Assembly (NCBI GenBank): GCA_015057705.1
Contig: SVDU01000021.1
Coordinates: forward strand, 1 to 64,000
Length of the DNA stretch: 64,000 nucleotides
Origin: Paenibacillaceae bacterium
GTDB lineage: Bacteria > Bacillota > Clostridia > Lachnospirales > Lachnospiraceae
Direction of reading: 5' to 3'
Part shown: positions 43,020-51,943 of the stretch, piece by piece
Layout: every line of letters starts with the position of its first letter
Numbering within the stretch: position 1 is the first letter of the stretch
The notes under the pieces: generated by a model
Seen by the model: only the letters and a program-made list of their open reading frames with translations
Told to the model about the DNA's origin: nothing
The model's database searches: none
Translations under genes and position numbers: made by a program

Positions 43020-43988
43020 ATGAGGTTGAAAGCAAAAGGAAAAAAACAGGGAGTGCAGGCATTGCCGCATAGAAAACCAATAGGGAGAGTAATCAGAGAT
43101 AATCGGATCTTAATCCTTATGTGCCTTCCGGCGGTATTATTTTTTATTGTATTTTTTTATTGTCCATTGCCGGGCGTATACATAGCATTTACCAATTATA
43201 ATTTCCGCGACGGAATTTTCGGCAGTCCGTTTGTTGGATTTAAAAATTTTGAATTTCTAATTAAATCCGGCCAGTTATGGGCACTTACAAGAAATACAGT
43301 TCTTTATAATCTGGCATTTATACTTTTGGGAAATGTTCTGCAGATTATACTTGCTATTATGGTAAATGAAATCCGGTGCAGCTGGTTTAAGAAGGTATCA
43401 CAGACAATCATGTTTCTGCCGTATTTTATTTCAGCAGTTCTGATCGGAGTTCTTGCATTTAATATTTTAAACTATGATACAGGCGCTTTAAACACGTTGA
43501 TCCGCTCGGCAGGCGCAAATCCGGTAAAAATATACAGTATGGCAGGAATCTGGCCATTTATTATTATTTTGTGTAATATCTGGCAGCAGACCGGTTACGG
43601 TTCTATTGTATATTTTGCATCCATCTGTGGAATTGATTCCCAGATTATAGAGGCAGCAGAAGTAGACGGTGCCACCAGCTGGCAGAGAATCCGTTACATT
43701 ATTTTGCCCAGCTTAAAGCCAACGTTTATTATCCTGATGCTGTTTGCACTTGGGGGGATTATGAAGGGGAATTTCGGACTGTTTTACAATCTGATTGGTC
43801 CTGCCAACTCCCAGCTTTTCCCCAATACGGATATCATTGAGACCTTTGTATTCCGTACAATGATGAATCAGAATAATTTTGCAACCTCTTCTGCAGTAGG
43901 ACTATACCAGTCTGTTTTTGGGTTTATTCTGGTTATGTTCAGTAACTGGGTGGTCAGAAAGATTGATCCTGATTACGCATTATTCTAG
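43020..43988 (+). CDS. Sugar ABC transporter permease, LplB type
   Basis: About 322 residues with six membrane helices. It carries the EAA loop of importers, here IIEAAEVDGATSWQRIRYIILP, characteristic of the LplB/YtcP carbohydrate family used for oligo- or polysaccharide fragments. Start is uncertain: AGGGAGG is only two bases before ATG 43020 and eight before TTG 43026, while ATG 42987 would sit on the operator. First gene of the importer operon; an ATP-binding gene is missing, so it probably shares a common ATPase such as MsmX. Confidence 0.9.
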   Translation: MRLKAKGKKQGVQALPHRKPIGRVIRDNRILILMCLPAVLFFIVFFYCPLPGVYIAFTNYNFRDGIFGSPFVGFKNFEFLIKSGQLWALTRNTVLYNLAFILLGNVLQIILAIMVNEIRCSWFKKVSQTIMFLPYFISAVLIGVLAFNILNYDTGALNTLIRSAGANPVKIYSMAGIWPFIIILCNIWQQTGYGSIVYFASICGIDSQIIEAAEVDGATSWQRIRYIILPSLKPTFIILMLFALGGIMKGNFGLFYNLIGPANSQLFPNTDIIETFVFRTMMNQNNFATSSAVGLYQSVFGFILVMFSNWVVRKIDPDYALF

Positions 43989-43998
43989 GAGGCAGATT

Positions 43999-44898
43999 AT
44001 GAAAAAGAACGGTGTAAAGATGACTGCCAGTACGGCTGTTGTCAGAATAATATCCTATATTTGTGTTTTGTTTTTCTCCTTAATGTGCCTGATGCCATTT
44101 TTACTTATGATATCAGCTTCCTTCAGTGATGAAGGGATCATCACAAGGGAGGGGTTCGGGTTATTGCCAAAGGGCTTCAGTCTGGCAGCCTATGGCTGGG
44201 TTTTCCGATATCCCAAAGTTATTCTTGGTTCCTATGGTGTCACAATTACAATGACTGTTTTCGGAACAATCTTAGGTCTTTTCCTTATCGCCATGACAGG
44301 ATATGCCTTGCAAAGACAGGATTTTCCATTTCGAAATGCTCTTTCCTTTTTTATTTATTTTACGACCCTGTTCTCTGCGGGGATGGCGCCTACTTATATA
44401 TGGGTTTCCCGCTATCTGAATTTAAAGGGGAGCTATATGGCAGTATTTCTACAGCTTTTAATGACGCCCTGGCTGATTATTCTTATGAAGAATTTTGCCA
44501 GATCCGTACCCTATGAAATTACAGAATCCGGAAAGATGGACGGAGCGGATGATTTTAAAATATTTATCACGCTCATTCTTCCCATGTTAAAGCCTGCATT
44601 TGCAACAGTGGGACTGTTTCTGGCACTGGGCTACTGGAATGAATGGTATAATTCCATGCTGTATCTTGGCTCCGCGGTGACTTATAAGCCATTGCAGTAT
44701 TATCTGTACAGCATTATCAATACAGCAGCACAGCTTAAGAGTTCCATGGCAGGGGCGGCAATCACGATTACAGATTTGCCAAGCAACACATTAAAGATGG
44801 CGACTGCTGTTGTGGCTACAGGACCAATTATATTCCTGTATCCGTTTGTTCAGAGATATTTTATTTCAGGTATTACCATTGGAGCTGTGAAAGGCTGA
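43999..44898 (+). CDS. Sugar ABC transporter permease, YtcP type
   Basis: About 299 residues, six membrane helices, partner of the LplB-type permease. The EAA loop reads TESGKMDGADDFKIFITLILP, and YWNEWYNSMLYLG is a YtcP/LplC family hallmark. TAGGAGG lies six bases before ATG 43999. A stem-loop (44902-44931) follows before the binding-protein gene. Confidence 0.92.
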   Translation: MKKNGVKMTASTAVVRIISYICVLFFSLMCLMPFLLMISASFSDEGIITREGFGLLPKGFSLAAYGWVFRYPKVILGSYGVTITMTVFGTILGLFLIAMTGYALQRQDFPFRNALSFFIYFTTLFSAGMAPTYIWVSRYLNLKGSYMAVFLQLLMTPWLIILMKNFARSVPYEITESGKMDGADDFKIFITLILPMLKPAFATVGLFLALGYWNEWYNSMLYLGSAVTYKPLQYYLYSIINTAAQLKSSMAGAAITITDLPSNTLKMATAVVATGPIIFLYPFVQRYFISGITIGAVKG

Positions 44899-44901
44899 GC
44901 A

Positions 44902-44931
44902 TACTACTGCATGCCAAACGGCATGTGTGGT
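44902..44931 (+). other. Intercistronic stem-loop before the binding-protein gene
   Basis: CATGCC / GGCATG with a 4-base AAAC loop, extended by imperfect pairs. No T tract, so it is more likely an RNA-stability or processing element within the operon than a terminator. Confidence 0.5.
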
Positions 44932-44961
44932 AATAAATAAATTATTTAAGGGAGGTAAAAT

Positions 44962-46551
44962 ATGAGGAAACATGCAGTTAAGAAAATTACTGCAGCATTA
45001 CTGGCAGGGGTTATGGTAATGAGCCTGTCTGGCTGCGGAGGTAAGCAGAAAAGCACTGCTGTCGGTGCAGATGGAACGGTTGATACATCCAAGCACGAGG
45101 TGATCAACATGCTGGTATTAGGTGATAAACCCAGCAATGGACGGTGTGAAGCCATGCTTGAGAAACTCAATGCAGTGCTGAAGGAAAAAGTAAATGCAGA
45201 GCTTAAGCTGACGTATGTGGAATGGGCTGACTGGCAGACCCAGTATAATGTTCAGCTTTTAAGCGGAGATAAGAGTCTGGATATTATTACAACTGCTACA
45301 GACTGGCTTTATGCATGGGAAAATACCCAGAAGGGTGCATTTATGCCCCTTTCTGAGGATCTTTTAAAAGTGTATGCTCCAAAGACATACGAACAGGTTT
45401 CTTCCATGGATGACTGGAAATATTGCAAATACCAGGATCAGATCTATTTTATACCGGAAGATCATTATACCCAGTATACCAACCACGGTTTGTTTTACCG
45501 CGGCGACTGGGCAAAAGAATCAGGAATTGAGAATGGTGATATCAAAGAATTTGAGCAGATCGGTACTTATTTCCAGTGGATCAAGGATCATAAGGAGGGA
45601 GTAATCCCGTGGGATATAGGCGGGAAGATTAATCCTGGTGGTTTGCTGGGGGGATACCTGAATTCAAAAACAGACAATATTGTAATTCCAAGTGTAAATG
45701 TAGGCAATTATGAGTTCTGGATGGGAGTTTCCAAGGATGATCCATTTACCGTAACCTCTCCCTATATGGAAAGCGATACAATCTATGATGCGGCAGAGCT
45801 GATGAAGAAGTGGAATAATGCAGGATTCTGGAGAGAGGATGTCCTTAACTATGATGGTGATTGCAGGGAGGCTATGTTTGCTGGTACTTCAGGAGCCGAT
45901 GAACATCATTCCCAGACCTATTATTCCAAGATCAGACCAAGTATGGATCGGAAGCAGCCAGGCTCTGATGCTAAAATGTACTGGTGGGGAACGGAAAATA
46001 ATAATGTTTCCAAACCATTAAAGACACACGGTGCAGCAGCCATCAGTGCCAATTCACAGCATCCCCAGCGTGCGCTGATGGTATATGATCTGCTTCGCAA
46101 TGATGAGACGTGTTACAGGCTGATTAACTATGGTATTGAAGGAGTTGATTATACAATTACCTCCGATGGGAAACTGGATCATCCGGAGGGCTGGGATAAG
46201 AGTAAAGATTCTTTGGATTCCAATTACTGGTGCGGTAGAAATGATGATTTAGAACTGCAGGATGTTCAGTGGTGGGATGGAACGAAAGGTATGATTGATA
46301 TGTATAATACCTTTGCGTATGATAACCCTTATACGGGACTGGTCGTAGATAAGAATTCGGTAGAAGCGGAAATGTCTGCAATGGCAAGTGTACTTTCAGA
46401 GTACATACCCCAGCTGGCATATGGTAAATATCCGGATCCAAAGAAAGCAGTAGACGAAATGAGAGAAAAGCTGAAAGAAGCAGGCTATGATAAGGTAAAA
46501 GAGTCCATTCAGCAGAACATGGATACTTACAAAGCAGCGTTAGGAAAATAA
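44962..46551 (+). CDS. Sugar-binding lipoprotein, LplA type
   Basis: A 529-residue extracellular solute-binding protein. Lipobox LSGC (Cys near residue 21) after a basic start. It has the LplA pattern: NMLVLGDKPSNGRCEAML, LTYVEWADWQTQYNVQLLSG, TATDWLYAWENTQKGAF and, near the middle, MFAGTSGADEHHSQTYY. These proteins bind oligosaccharides from plant or host glycans. GGGAGG precedes the ATG. Confidence 0.92.
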   Translation: MRKHAVKKITAALLAGVMVMSLSGCGGKQKSTAVGADGTVDTSKHEVINMLVLGDKPSNGRCEAMLEKLNAVLKEKVNAELKLTYVEWADWQTQYNVQLLSGDKSLDIITTATDWLYAWENTQKGAFMPLSEDLLKVYAPKTYEQVSSMDDWKYCKYQDQIYFIPEDHYTQYTNHGLFYRGDWAKESGIENGDIKEFEQIGTYFQWIKDHKEGVIPWDIGGKINPGGLLGGYLNSKTDNIVIPSVNVGNYEFWMGVSKDDPFTVTSPYMESDTIYDAAELMKKWNNAGFWREDVLNYDGDCREAMFAGTSGADEHHSQTYYSKIRPSMDRKQPGSDAKMYWWGTENNNVSKPLKTHGAAAISANSQHPQRALMVYDLLRNDETCYRLINYGIEGVDYTITSDGKLDHPEGWDKSKDSLDSNYWCGRNDDLELQDVQWWDGTKGMIDMYNTFAYDNPYTGLVVDKNSVEAEMSAMASVLSEYIPQLAYGKYPDPKKAVDEMREKLKEAGYDKVKESIQQNMDTYKAALGK

Positions 46552-46563
46552 TAGTATGAAAGC

Positions 46564-46611
46564 AGGGACCGAAAGAGAGACCCGTCAGGGTATACTTCTT
46601 TTCCGGTCCCT
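46564..46611. terminator. Hairpin between convergent lplA-like and araC-like genes
   Basis: AGGGACCG / CGGTCCCT with additional pairing inside (GAAAGA / TTTTC). AT-rich flanks but no long T run on either strand; probably serves both genes. Confidence 0.5.
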
Positions 46612-46637
46612 TAATCATGTGTTTTTTGTATGGCTCC

Positions 46638-47696
46638 TTATGGTTCAGAAGAGCGGCTCCTTCGCAGAACAGAGGGGGTTGCGCCGTATTTTTCAGTAAA
46701 TATCTTGTAGAAATAACCCTTGTTACGGTAACCAACTGTTTCGATTATATCATCAATGCTTTTTTGAGTGTGAAACAGCATATGCTCTGCGGCCGACAGG
46801 CGTATCTGCTGTACATAACCGGAATAAGTCAGCCCTGTTTTATCCTTGATCAGCCTGTTAAAATAATCTTCCTGAAAATGAAATGTATTCGCCAGGTCCC
46901 GTATGGTTACGGCCGCATAATGAACTTTTATATAATCGGAGATTTCTTCAAACATAAACCAGTTCATCGTTCTTCTCTGTTCACTGGAAAGAGAGAATTC
47001 ATACCGTGTGCTCAGCAGTAGAAAAATACGTATCAGCATCCCTTTGCAGATAAATCGGGAGCCTGGATCGTTTAAATCCAGCTCATTTAACAGAGAAATC
47101 AGATGGGACTCCATCTGAGTATTAACAGTTCCTATGGGCTTAAAGTGAAGATATTGCTTTAAGCTTTTTTGCTTTAGCAGAGCAGATTGCAGAAAGGAAA
47201 TCATCTTCTTTGCTGATATATTTTCAACCATGATTTCATCAAAAATGTCATTGGAGAGACCGAGAAACAGGATCACGGCTGGCTGATCAAGCAGATAATC
47301 CTGGTGAATACAATTTTTATCGATCAGATACAGATCGCCTTTAGTAAAGGTGATATCTCTGCCAAGAATTCTCTGAGAAAATTTGCCCTCAACAATATAA
47401 GCCAGCTCAAGATAGTCGTGAGTGTGGAGCTGCGTTTTGTCTCCGTGCTGAAACGATCCATGATAACAAAACGATAAGGGGGAGGGCTTCATTGTAGAAA
47501 GAAGCTGTCCTCCCTCTGTAAAATTCCAGCACACCAGAAATAATTTGTCATTGTTAATAAAAGGATAAGTTTTTACTTCCTGTTCTGATTTTGAGTACTC
47601 AGGACAAACAAGTCTCTTTCCAATTGCGTGCTCACTGGGCAGGTGTGAAGCTGCTCCCTCTGTGAACTGTTTACAAAGCTGCAGTAAAGAAGACAT
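46638..47696 (-). CDS. AraC-family transcription regulator with cupin sensor
   Basis: About 352 residues. The first 200 include a cupin-type sugar-binding fold (SFQHGDKTQLHTHDYLELAY, FTKGDLYLIDKNCIH); the last 100 are the two-part AraC DNA-binding domain (TIRDLANTFHFQEDYFNRLI; IDDIIETVGYRNKGYFYKIF). ATG 47696 follows GGAAAGGCGGG; the ATG at 47717 would lie within a few bases of the predicted transcription start. It converges on the importer operon and diverges from the three-component sugar sensor. Confidence 0.9.
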   Translation of the reverse strand: MSSLLQLCKQFTEGAASHLPSEHAIGKRLVCPEYSKSEQEVKTYPFINNDKLFLVCWNFTEGGQLLSTMKPSPLSFCYHGSFQHGDKTQLHTHDYLELAYIVEGKFSQRILGRDITFTKGDLYLIDKNCIHQDYLLDQPAVILFLGLSNDIFDEIMVENISAKKMISFLQSALLKQKSLKQYLHFKPIGTVNTQMESHLISLLNELDLNDPGSRFICKGMLIRIFLLLSTRYEFSLSSEQRRTMNWFMFEEISDYIKVHYAAVTIRDLANTFHFQEDYFNRLIKDKTGLTYSGYVQQIRLSAAEHMLFHTQKSIDDIIETVGYRNKGYFYKIFTEKYGATPSVLRRSRSSEP

Positions 47697-47729
47697 GTGG
47701 GAATCCCGCCTTTCCATTTAACTACTGTC

Positions 47730-47758
47730 ATTATACAAAAAATGCTACTCCATTGCAA
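47730..47758 (-). promoter_or_regulatory. Promoter of the AraC-family gene
   Basis: On the minus strand TTGCAA, 17 bases, perfect TATAAT. Confidence 0.7.
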
Positions 47759-47769
47759 ATTTATCCTAC

Positions 47770-47798
47770 TTTTGTTTTCCCATATTCTCTAGTATAAT
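47770..47798 (+). promoter_or_regulatory. Promoter of the sugar-sensor operon
   Basis: A perfect TATAAT with a weak -35 (TTTTGT) 17 bases upstream. It overlaps the AraC-gene region back to back, so the two promoters could be controlled jointly. Confidence 0.5.
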
Positions 47799-47833
47799 AA
47801 AATAATACAGTTGAATGACAGGGAGGTGAGTCT

Positions 47834-48874
47834 ATGCAAAACGGAAAAAAGGGTCTGCTTTTTTTAATGCTTGCCGGGTTATCCGGAATCGTGTTTCTTA
47901 CACTCTTAACCTCCTCTTTTTATGGATATGTGCTTAAGAAGATCGGAGTGGAGCATGCGGAAAACACGGTAACATACCGGTATCATTACGTAATGATAAT
48001 TGACAATTTAGATTCCCAGTTCTGGAATGACGTATACCAGAGCGTGAAGGAAGAGGCAGCACAATACGATGCATTTGTGGAACTGAAGGGAAAAAACCAG
48101 TCATCGGAGTATTCCACTCTGGATTTTATGGATATGAGTATCGCTGCCAAAGTGGATGGGATCCTACTTGAATTTACCGGAGAACAAATGCTGGAAGAAC
48201 GGATTAATGAAGCAGCCAGGAACGGAATTCCGGTGGTAACCATTTTAAATGATGCCCCTAATACGGAGCGGAAAAGCTACGTAGGGATCAATTCCTATCA
48301 GCTTGGGCAGGAATACGGAAATCAGATCTTAAAAATCCTTCCTGACCACGATGGTATTACCCGGGTTATGATGCTGCTCCACGATAATTCCATAGACAGC
48401 AATCAGGCACAGATCTTTAATCAGATTAATAACCGTATGGTTACTACCAAAGAAAATGCAGACAGAATTAAAGTGGAAGAAATCAGGATTCCATCCGGAA
48501 GAGCCTTTGAATCAGAAGAGATTGTACGCAACCTTTTTCAAAATCCACAGGGGCCGCCGGACGTGATTGTATGCATGGATGAGGTGGATACGGAAGCGGT
48601 TTACCAGGCAGTGATTGATTATAACAGAGTGGGAAAAACCCAGGTGATTGGCTATTACAAATCAAAAGCAGCGTTAGAGGCAGTAGAGAAGGGTACCATG
48701 GCAATGACTCTATGCATTGATACCAGTCAAATGGGCAAATATAGTGTACAGGCACTGACGGAATCTATAAAGGATGGGCGAACCAATTCCTTTTACAGTG
48801 TAGATCTGCAGTTTGTTACAGAGGAACAGGTTCCGGAATACAAGAGGCAGGAGCGAAAAGCCCATGAAAAATAA
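47834..48874 (+). CDS. Membrane-anchored sugar-binding protein, probable sensor subunit (XylFII-like)
   Basis: 346 residues: a single N-terminal helix (about 8-30) without lipobox, then a type I periplasmic binding fold of the ribose/xylose family (YVMIIDNLDSQFWNDVYQSV, SYVGINSYQLGQEYG, DVIVCMDEVDTEAVYQAV, QVIGYYKSKAALEAV). It lies directly upstream of a LytS/YesM-type kinase and its response regulator. In Clostridium beijerinckii the similarly arranged XylFII binds xylose and works through LytS and YesN to turn on the importer; the same arrangement is seen here. The sugar cannot be read from the sequence. Confidence 0.82.
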   Translation: MQNGKKGLLFLMLAGLSGIVFLTLLTSSFYGYVLKKIGVEHAENTVTYRYHYVMIIDNLDSQFWNDVYQSVKEEAAQYDAFVELKGKNQSSEYSTLDFMDMSIAAKVDGILLEFTGEQMLEERINEAARNGIPVVTILNDAPNTERKSYVGINSYQLGQEYGNQILKILPDHDGITRVMMLLHDNSIDSNQAQIFNQINNRMVTTKENADRIKVEEIRIPSGRAFESEEIVRNLFQNPQGPPDVIVCMDEVDTEAVYQAVIDYNRVGKTQVIGYYKSKAALEAVEKGTMAMTLCIDTSQMGKYSVQALTESIKDGRTNSFYSVDLQFVTEEQVPEYKRQERKAHEK

Positions 48875-50378
48875 GCCTAATTCAATCTGGGAGAATTTAC
48901 CCATCACCAGAAAGCTTTTTCTGGAAATAGCGGTAACAGCAGCGGTTCTCTTTGCCAGCAATCTGTTTATCTATGCCCAGATCAATCAGATGGTGGAACG
49001 GATGAACTCCGTTTATATGAGCAATGTGAATCTAAACGAATTATCCGATGCGCTGACCAATGTTCAGAATTTCATGTACAAATACTTACAGGTGAAAGAC
49101 TCTGAGTCATTAACGGATTATTACCGGGCAGAACAGGATTACAGGAAACTTTTAGATGGACTGAATGTGCTGGTAACGGACAACCCTGTACAGCTTCTGG
49201 AGAAAAATATCCGGAATATGTCTGACAGCTATCTGGCGGTTACAGATGAAACGGTACAGGCAAAGCGGGGACAGAATGTAGAAAAGTACAAAAGCTCCTA
49301 TGAATCCGCATTAAAGCTTTACCAGTTCATAAACCACGATATTGCTGTTCTTAACAGCAGGCAGTTTAAGAACAACTCCGCCAGCTATCAGACTCTTCAG
49401 GCTGCGCTCCAGTATTTAGAGGTGATCAGCTCTGTTATACTGGTCATTGTTATGATTATCAGCCTCTCAGTCATGATGATGATGACCAGGGACATTGTTA
49501 CCCCACTCACCAGTCTGGCCCATACCGCCAAGCTGGTTGGACAGGGAAATTTTCATGTAAAGGTACCTTATATCCGTTCGGGGGACGAACTTGGGATTGT
49601 AACCAAGACATTTAATCAAATGGTGGACAGTTTGGCCGATTATGTGAATAAAATTAAAGAGAGTGCTGAAAAAGAGCAGGAGATGAAGGAGCGGGAGCTT
49701 TTAATGGAAAACCATCTAAAGGAAGCCCGTTTACGATATCTGCAGTCCCAGATTAATCCTCATTTTCTGTTTAACTCTCTCAATGCAGGCGTACAGCTTG
49801 CGATGATGGAAGATGCGGAGAAAACCTCAGTATTCATGGAAAAGATGGCAGATTTTTTTCGGTATAATGTAAAAAAAGGTGCAGAAGATGCCACCATTCG
49901 AGAAGAAGTGGGTACAGTTGAAAACTATATTTACATTTTAAATGTCCGGTTTGCGGGTGATATTCACTATGAATCAAGCCTGGAGGAAGATGCTTTGGAC
50001 TATTCCATGCCCAGCATGACCCTGCAGCCGCTGGTAGAGAATGCAGTAACACACGGAATCAGAAATATCAGCTGGCCGGGAAATATTCGTCTCTCTGTAA
50101 AAAATAAGGAAGATGCCATAGAAATCCGCATTGATGATAATGGAAAGGGAATTGAGAAAGAAAAATTAAAGCGGATTCAGGAAGGTGTAAAAATCCAGGA
50201 AGATACCACATCGACCGGAATCGGTATTTATAATGTGATTTCCCGTCTGGAGCTTTATTATAATCAAAAGGAACTGTTTTCCATTGTCAGTGAAGGGGAG
50301 GATCAGGGAACATCAGTAATTTTACGGATTCCTAAAAAGGGGGAAGAGATACATGTTTCGGATACTGGTTGCAGATGA
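48864..50378 (+). CDS. Sensor histidine kinase, YesM/LytS type
   Basis: About 504 residues. Membrane helices at about 13-33 and 190-212 flank an extracellular helical sensor of some 155 residues; a HAMP domain follows (MTRDIVTPLTSLAHTAKLVG). The His_kinase box has the phosphorylated H300 in SQINPHFLFNSLNAG, and the ATPase shows LQPLVENAVTHGI, DDNGKGI and STGIGIYNVISRL. ATG 48864 follows CAGGAG and overlaps the binding-protein gene slightly. The response regulator starts 26 bases inside its end. Confidence 0.93.
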   Translation: MKNKPNSIWENLPITRKLFLEIAVTAAVLFASNLFIYAQINQMVERMNSVYMSNVNLNELSDALTNVQNFMYKYLQVKDSESLTDYYRAEQDYRKLLDGLNVLVTDNPVQLLEKNIRNMSDSYLAVTDETVQAKRGQNVEKYKSSYESALKLYQFINHDIAVLNSRQFKNNSASYQTLQAALQYLEVISSVILVIVMIISLSVMMMMTRDIVTPLTSLAHTAKLVGQGNFHVKVPYIRSGDELGIVTKTFNQMVDSLADYVNKIKESAEKEQEMKERELLMENHLKEARLRYLQSQINPHFLFNSLNAGVQLAMMEDAEKTSVFMEKMADFFRYNVKKGAEDATIREEVGTVENYIYILNVRFAGDIHYESSLEEDALDYSMPSMTLQPLVENAVTHGIRNISWPGNIRLSVKNKEDAIEIRIDDNGKGIEKEKLKRIQEGVKIQEDTTSTGIGIYNVISRLELYYNQKELFSIVSEGEDQGTSVILRIPKKGEEIHVSDTGCR

Positions 50379-51939
50379 TGAAGGGATTATGCTGGAATCC
50401 ATACGGAGTATTATTGAATCAAACTTTAAAAGTGAGTGCGAGATCGTCTGCGTAAAGACAGGAAGAGCGGTAATTGAACAGGCCGGTCAATTCCGCCCGG
50501 ATATTGCTTTTGTAGACATTCAGATGCCTGGATTAAGCGGAATTCAGGCAATCAGGGAGATACGTAAATTCAATCAGACCATGGTATTTATCATTATGAC
50601 AGCCTTTGATAAGTTTTCTTATGCCCAGGAAGCGGTGAATCTTGGCGTGATGGAATTTATTATGAAGCCCGTAAATAAGAAGAAAATTCTGGATGTCTGC
50701 GTGAAGGCCATGCATCAGGTTGATGAGGCAAGGCAGAAGATCAGTGATGATCTAAAGATAAGAGAACGTCTGGAAATCGTCATTCCCATGATCGAAAGCG
50801 GATTTATTTACACCATACTTCAGGAAGATTCAGACCCCCTTCACAGCGGGTACCCGGAGATGCTTGATATCCGAAAGCCATATGGTTTCATCGTGGTTTT
50901 GGAATTTGGAGACAGCATGGAGGGGGGAACCATGACCAATGCCATCGGAGTGGGGGTGAAGGTCAATAAATATTACAGCATGGTGCGGGAGATTCTTAAG
51001 GACTATTTTGAATGTGTCATCGGTCCTGCCATGGGGAACCGGCTGGTTTTGTTTCTTTCCTTCGATCAGGAAAAGATGCAGTATGAAAAGCGGGTGGAAG
51101 TGATAACTAGGACCAGGAACATGATTCATAAGCTGGAAAACAGCATGGACATTAAGTGCAGAGGCGGAATCGGATCTGTAAAAACTCTGGCCGGAATCCG
51201 TCATTCTTATACGGAGGCCTTAAAATCCTTAAGAGAAAGTGACAGCCATGTGGTGCATATTACCGATATTCCGGCAGTGGCGGAATATGATGGGGAATAT
51301 CCCCTTGATCTTGAGAACCAGTACCTCCAAAGAGGCATGAAAGCAGACCGGGAGGGTGCGTTATCCTGTGCCAATGAATTTTTTGACTGGATGCTGGTGC
51401 ATGACGGTGATATGAGATCAAACATTGAAATCAAGGTTCTGGAACTGGTGATGAGACTGGAGCGGAGGGCTTTTGAAGCCGGGAATGTCCGCTACGGATT
51501 CCGTTACCGGGAAAATTATATGGCAGAGTTAAAGGAAGCGGCTGACGGAGAAGGGGTGCGGCGCTGGTTCTTAAGTAAAACCAGGGATATCTGCGATAAG
51601 ATCAGTACCTCCAGGGAACGGGAATTTGAAAATGTGGTATCAAGGGTCAAGGGGTATATAGACGAGAACTACGCTAAAGACATTTCTCTTGACGACGTAT
51701 CCCGAATGGTGGACATCAGTCCCTATTATTTCAGCAAGCTGTTCAAACAGGAGGTAGGGGAGAATTTCATTGAATATGTGACCAGAACCAGAATCAAAAA
51801 CGCCAGAAGGCTGCTGGAAGATCCCAGATACAGTATCAAAGAGATCTGCGTGATGTCCGGCTACAGTGATCCCAATTATTTCAGCAGGATTTTTAAGAAA
51901 TATGAAGGGATGACACCAACCGAATACAGGGAGAGGTAA
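50353..51939 (+). CDS. Response regulator, YesN type (receiver plus AraC domain)
   Basis: 528 residues. CheY-like receiver at 1-120 with VADDEG acidic pair and phospho-acceptor D55 (VDIQMPGLSG), a middle region of about 280 residues, and a C-terminal AraC-type DNA-binding domain (ISLDDVSRMVDISPYYFSKL; IKEICVMSGYSDPNYFSRIF). It should activate the nearby sugar importer genes when phosphorylated by the YesM-type kinase. Confidence 0.94.
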   Translation: MFRILVADDEGIMLESIRSIIESNFKSECEIVCVKTGRAVIEQAGQFRPDIAFVDIQMPGLSGIQAIREIRKFNQTMVFIIMTAFDKFSYAQEAVNLGVMEFIMKPVNKKKILDVCVKAMHQVDEARQKISDDLKIRERLEIVIPMIESGFIYTILQEDSDPLHSGYPEMLDIRKPYGFIVVLEFGDSMEGGTMTNAIGVGVKVNKYYSMVREILKDYFECVIGPAMGNRLVLFLSFDQEKMQYEKRVEVITRTRNMIHKLENSMDIKCRGGIGSVKTLAGIRHSYTEALKSLRESDSHVVHITDIPAVAEYDGEYPLDLENQYLQRGMKADREGALSCANEFFDWMLVHDGDMRSNIEIKVLELVMRLERRAFEAGNVRYGFRYRENYMAELKEAADGEGVRRWFLSKTRDICDKISTSREREFENVVSRVKGYIDENYAKDISLDDVSRMVDISPYYFSKLFKQEVGENFIEYVTRTRIKNARRLLEDPRYSIKEICVMSGYSDPNYFSRIFKKYEGMTPTEYRER

Positions 51940-51943
51940 GGTT

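Noticed and set aside
46157-46735. 192-codon minus-strand frame across the end of the lplA-like gene
   Set aside because: Overlaps two well-supported genes; its composition (Pro, Leu, Tyr, His) is that of a shadow frame.
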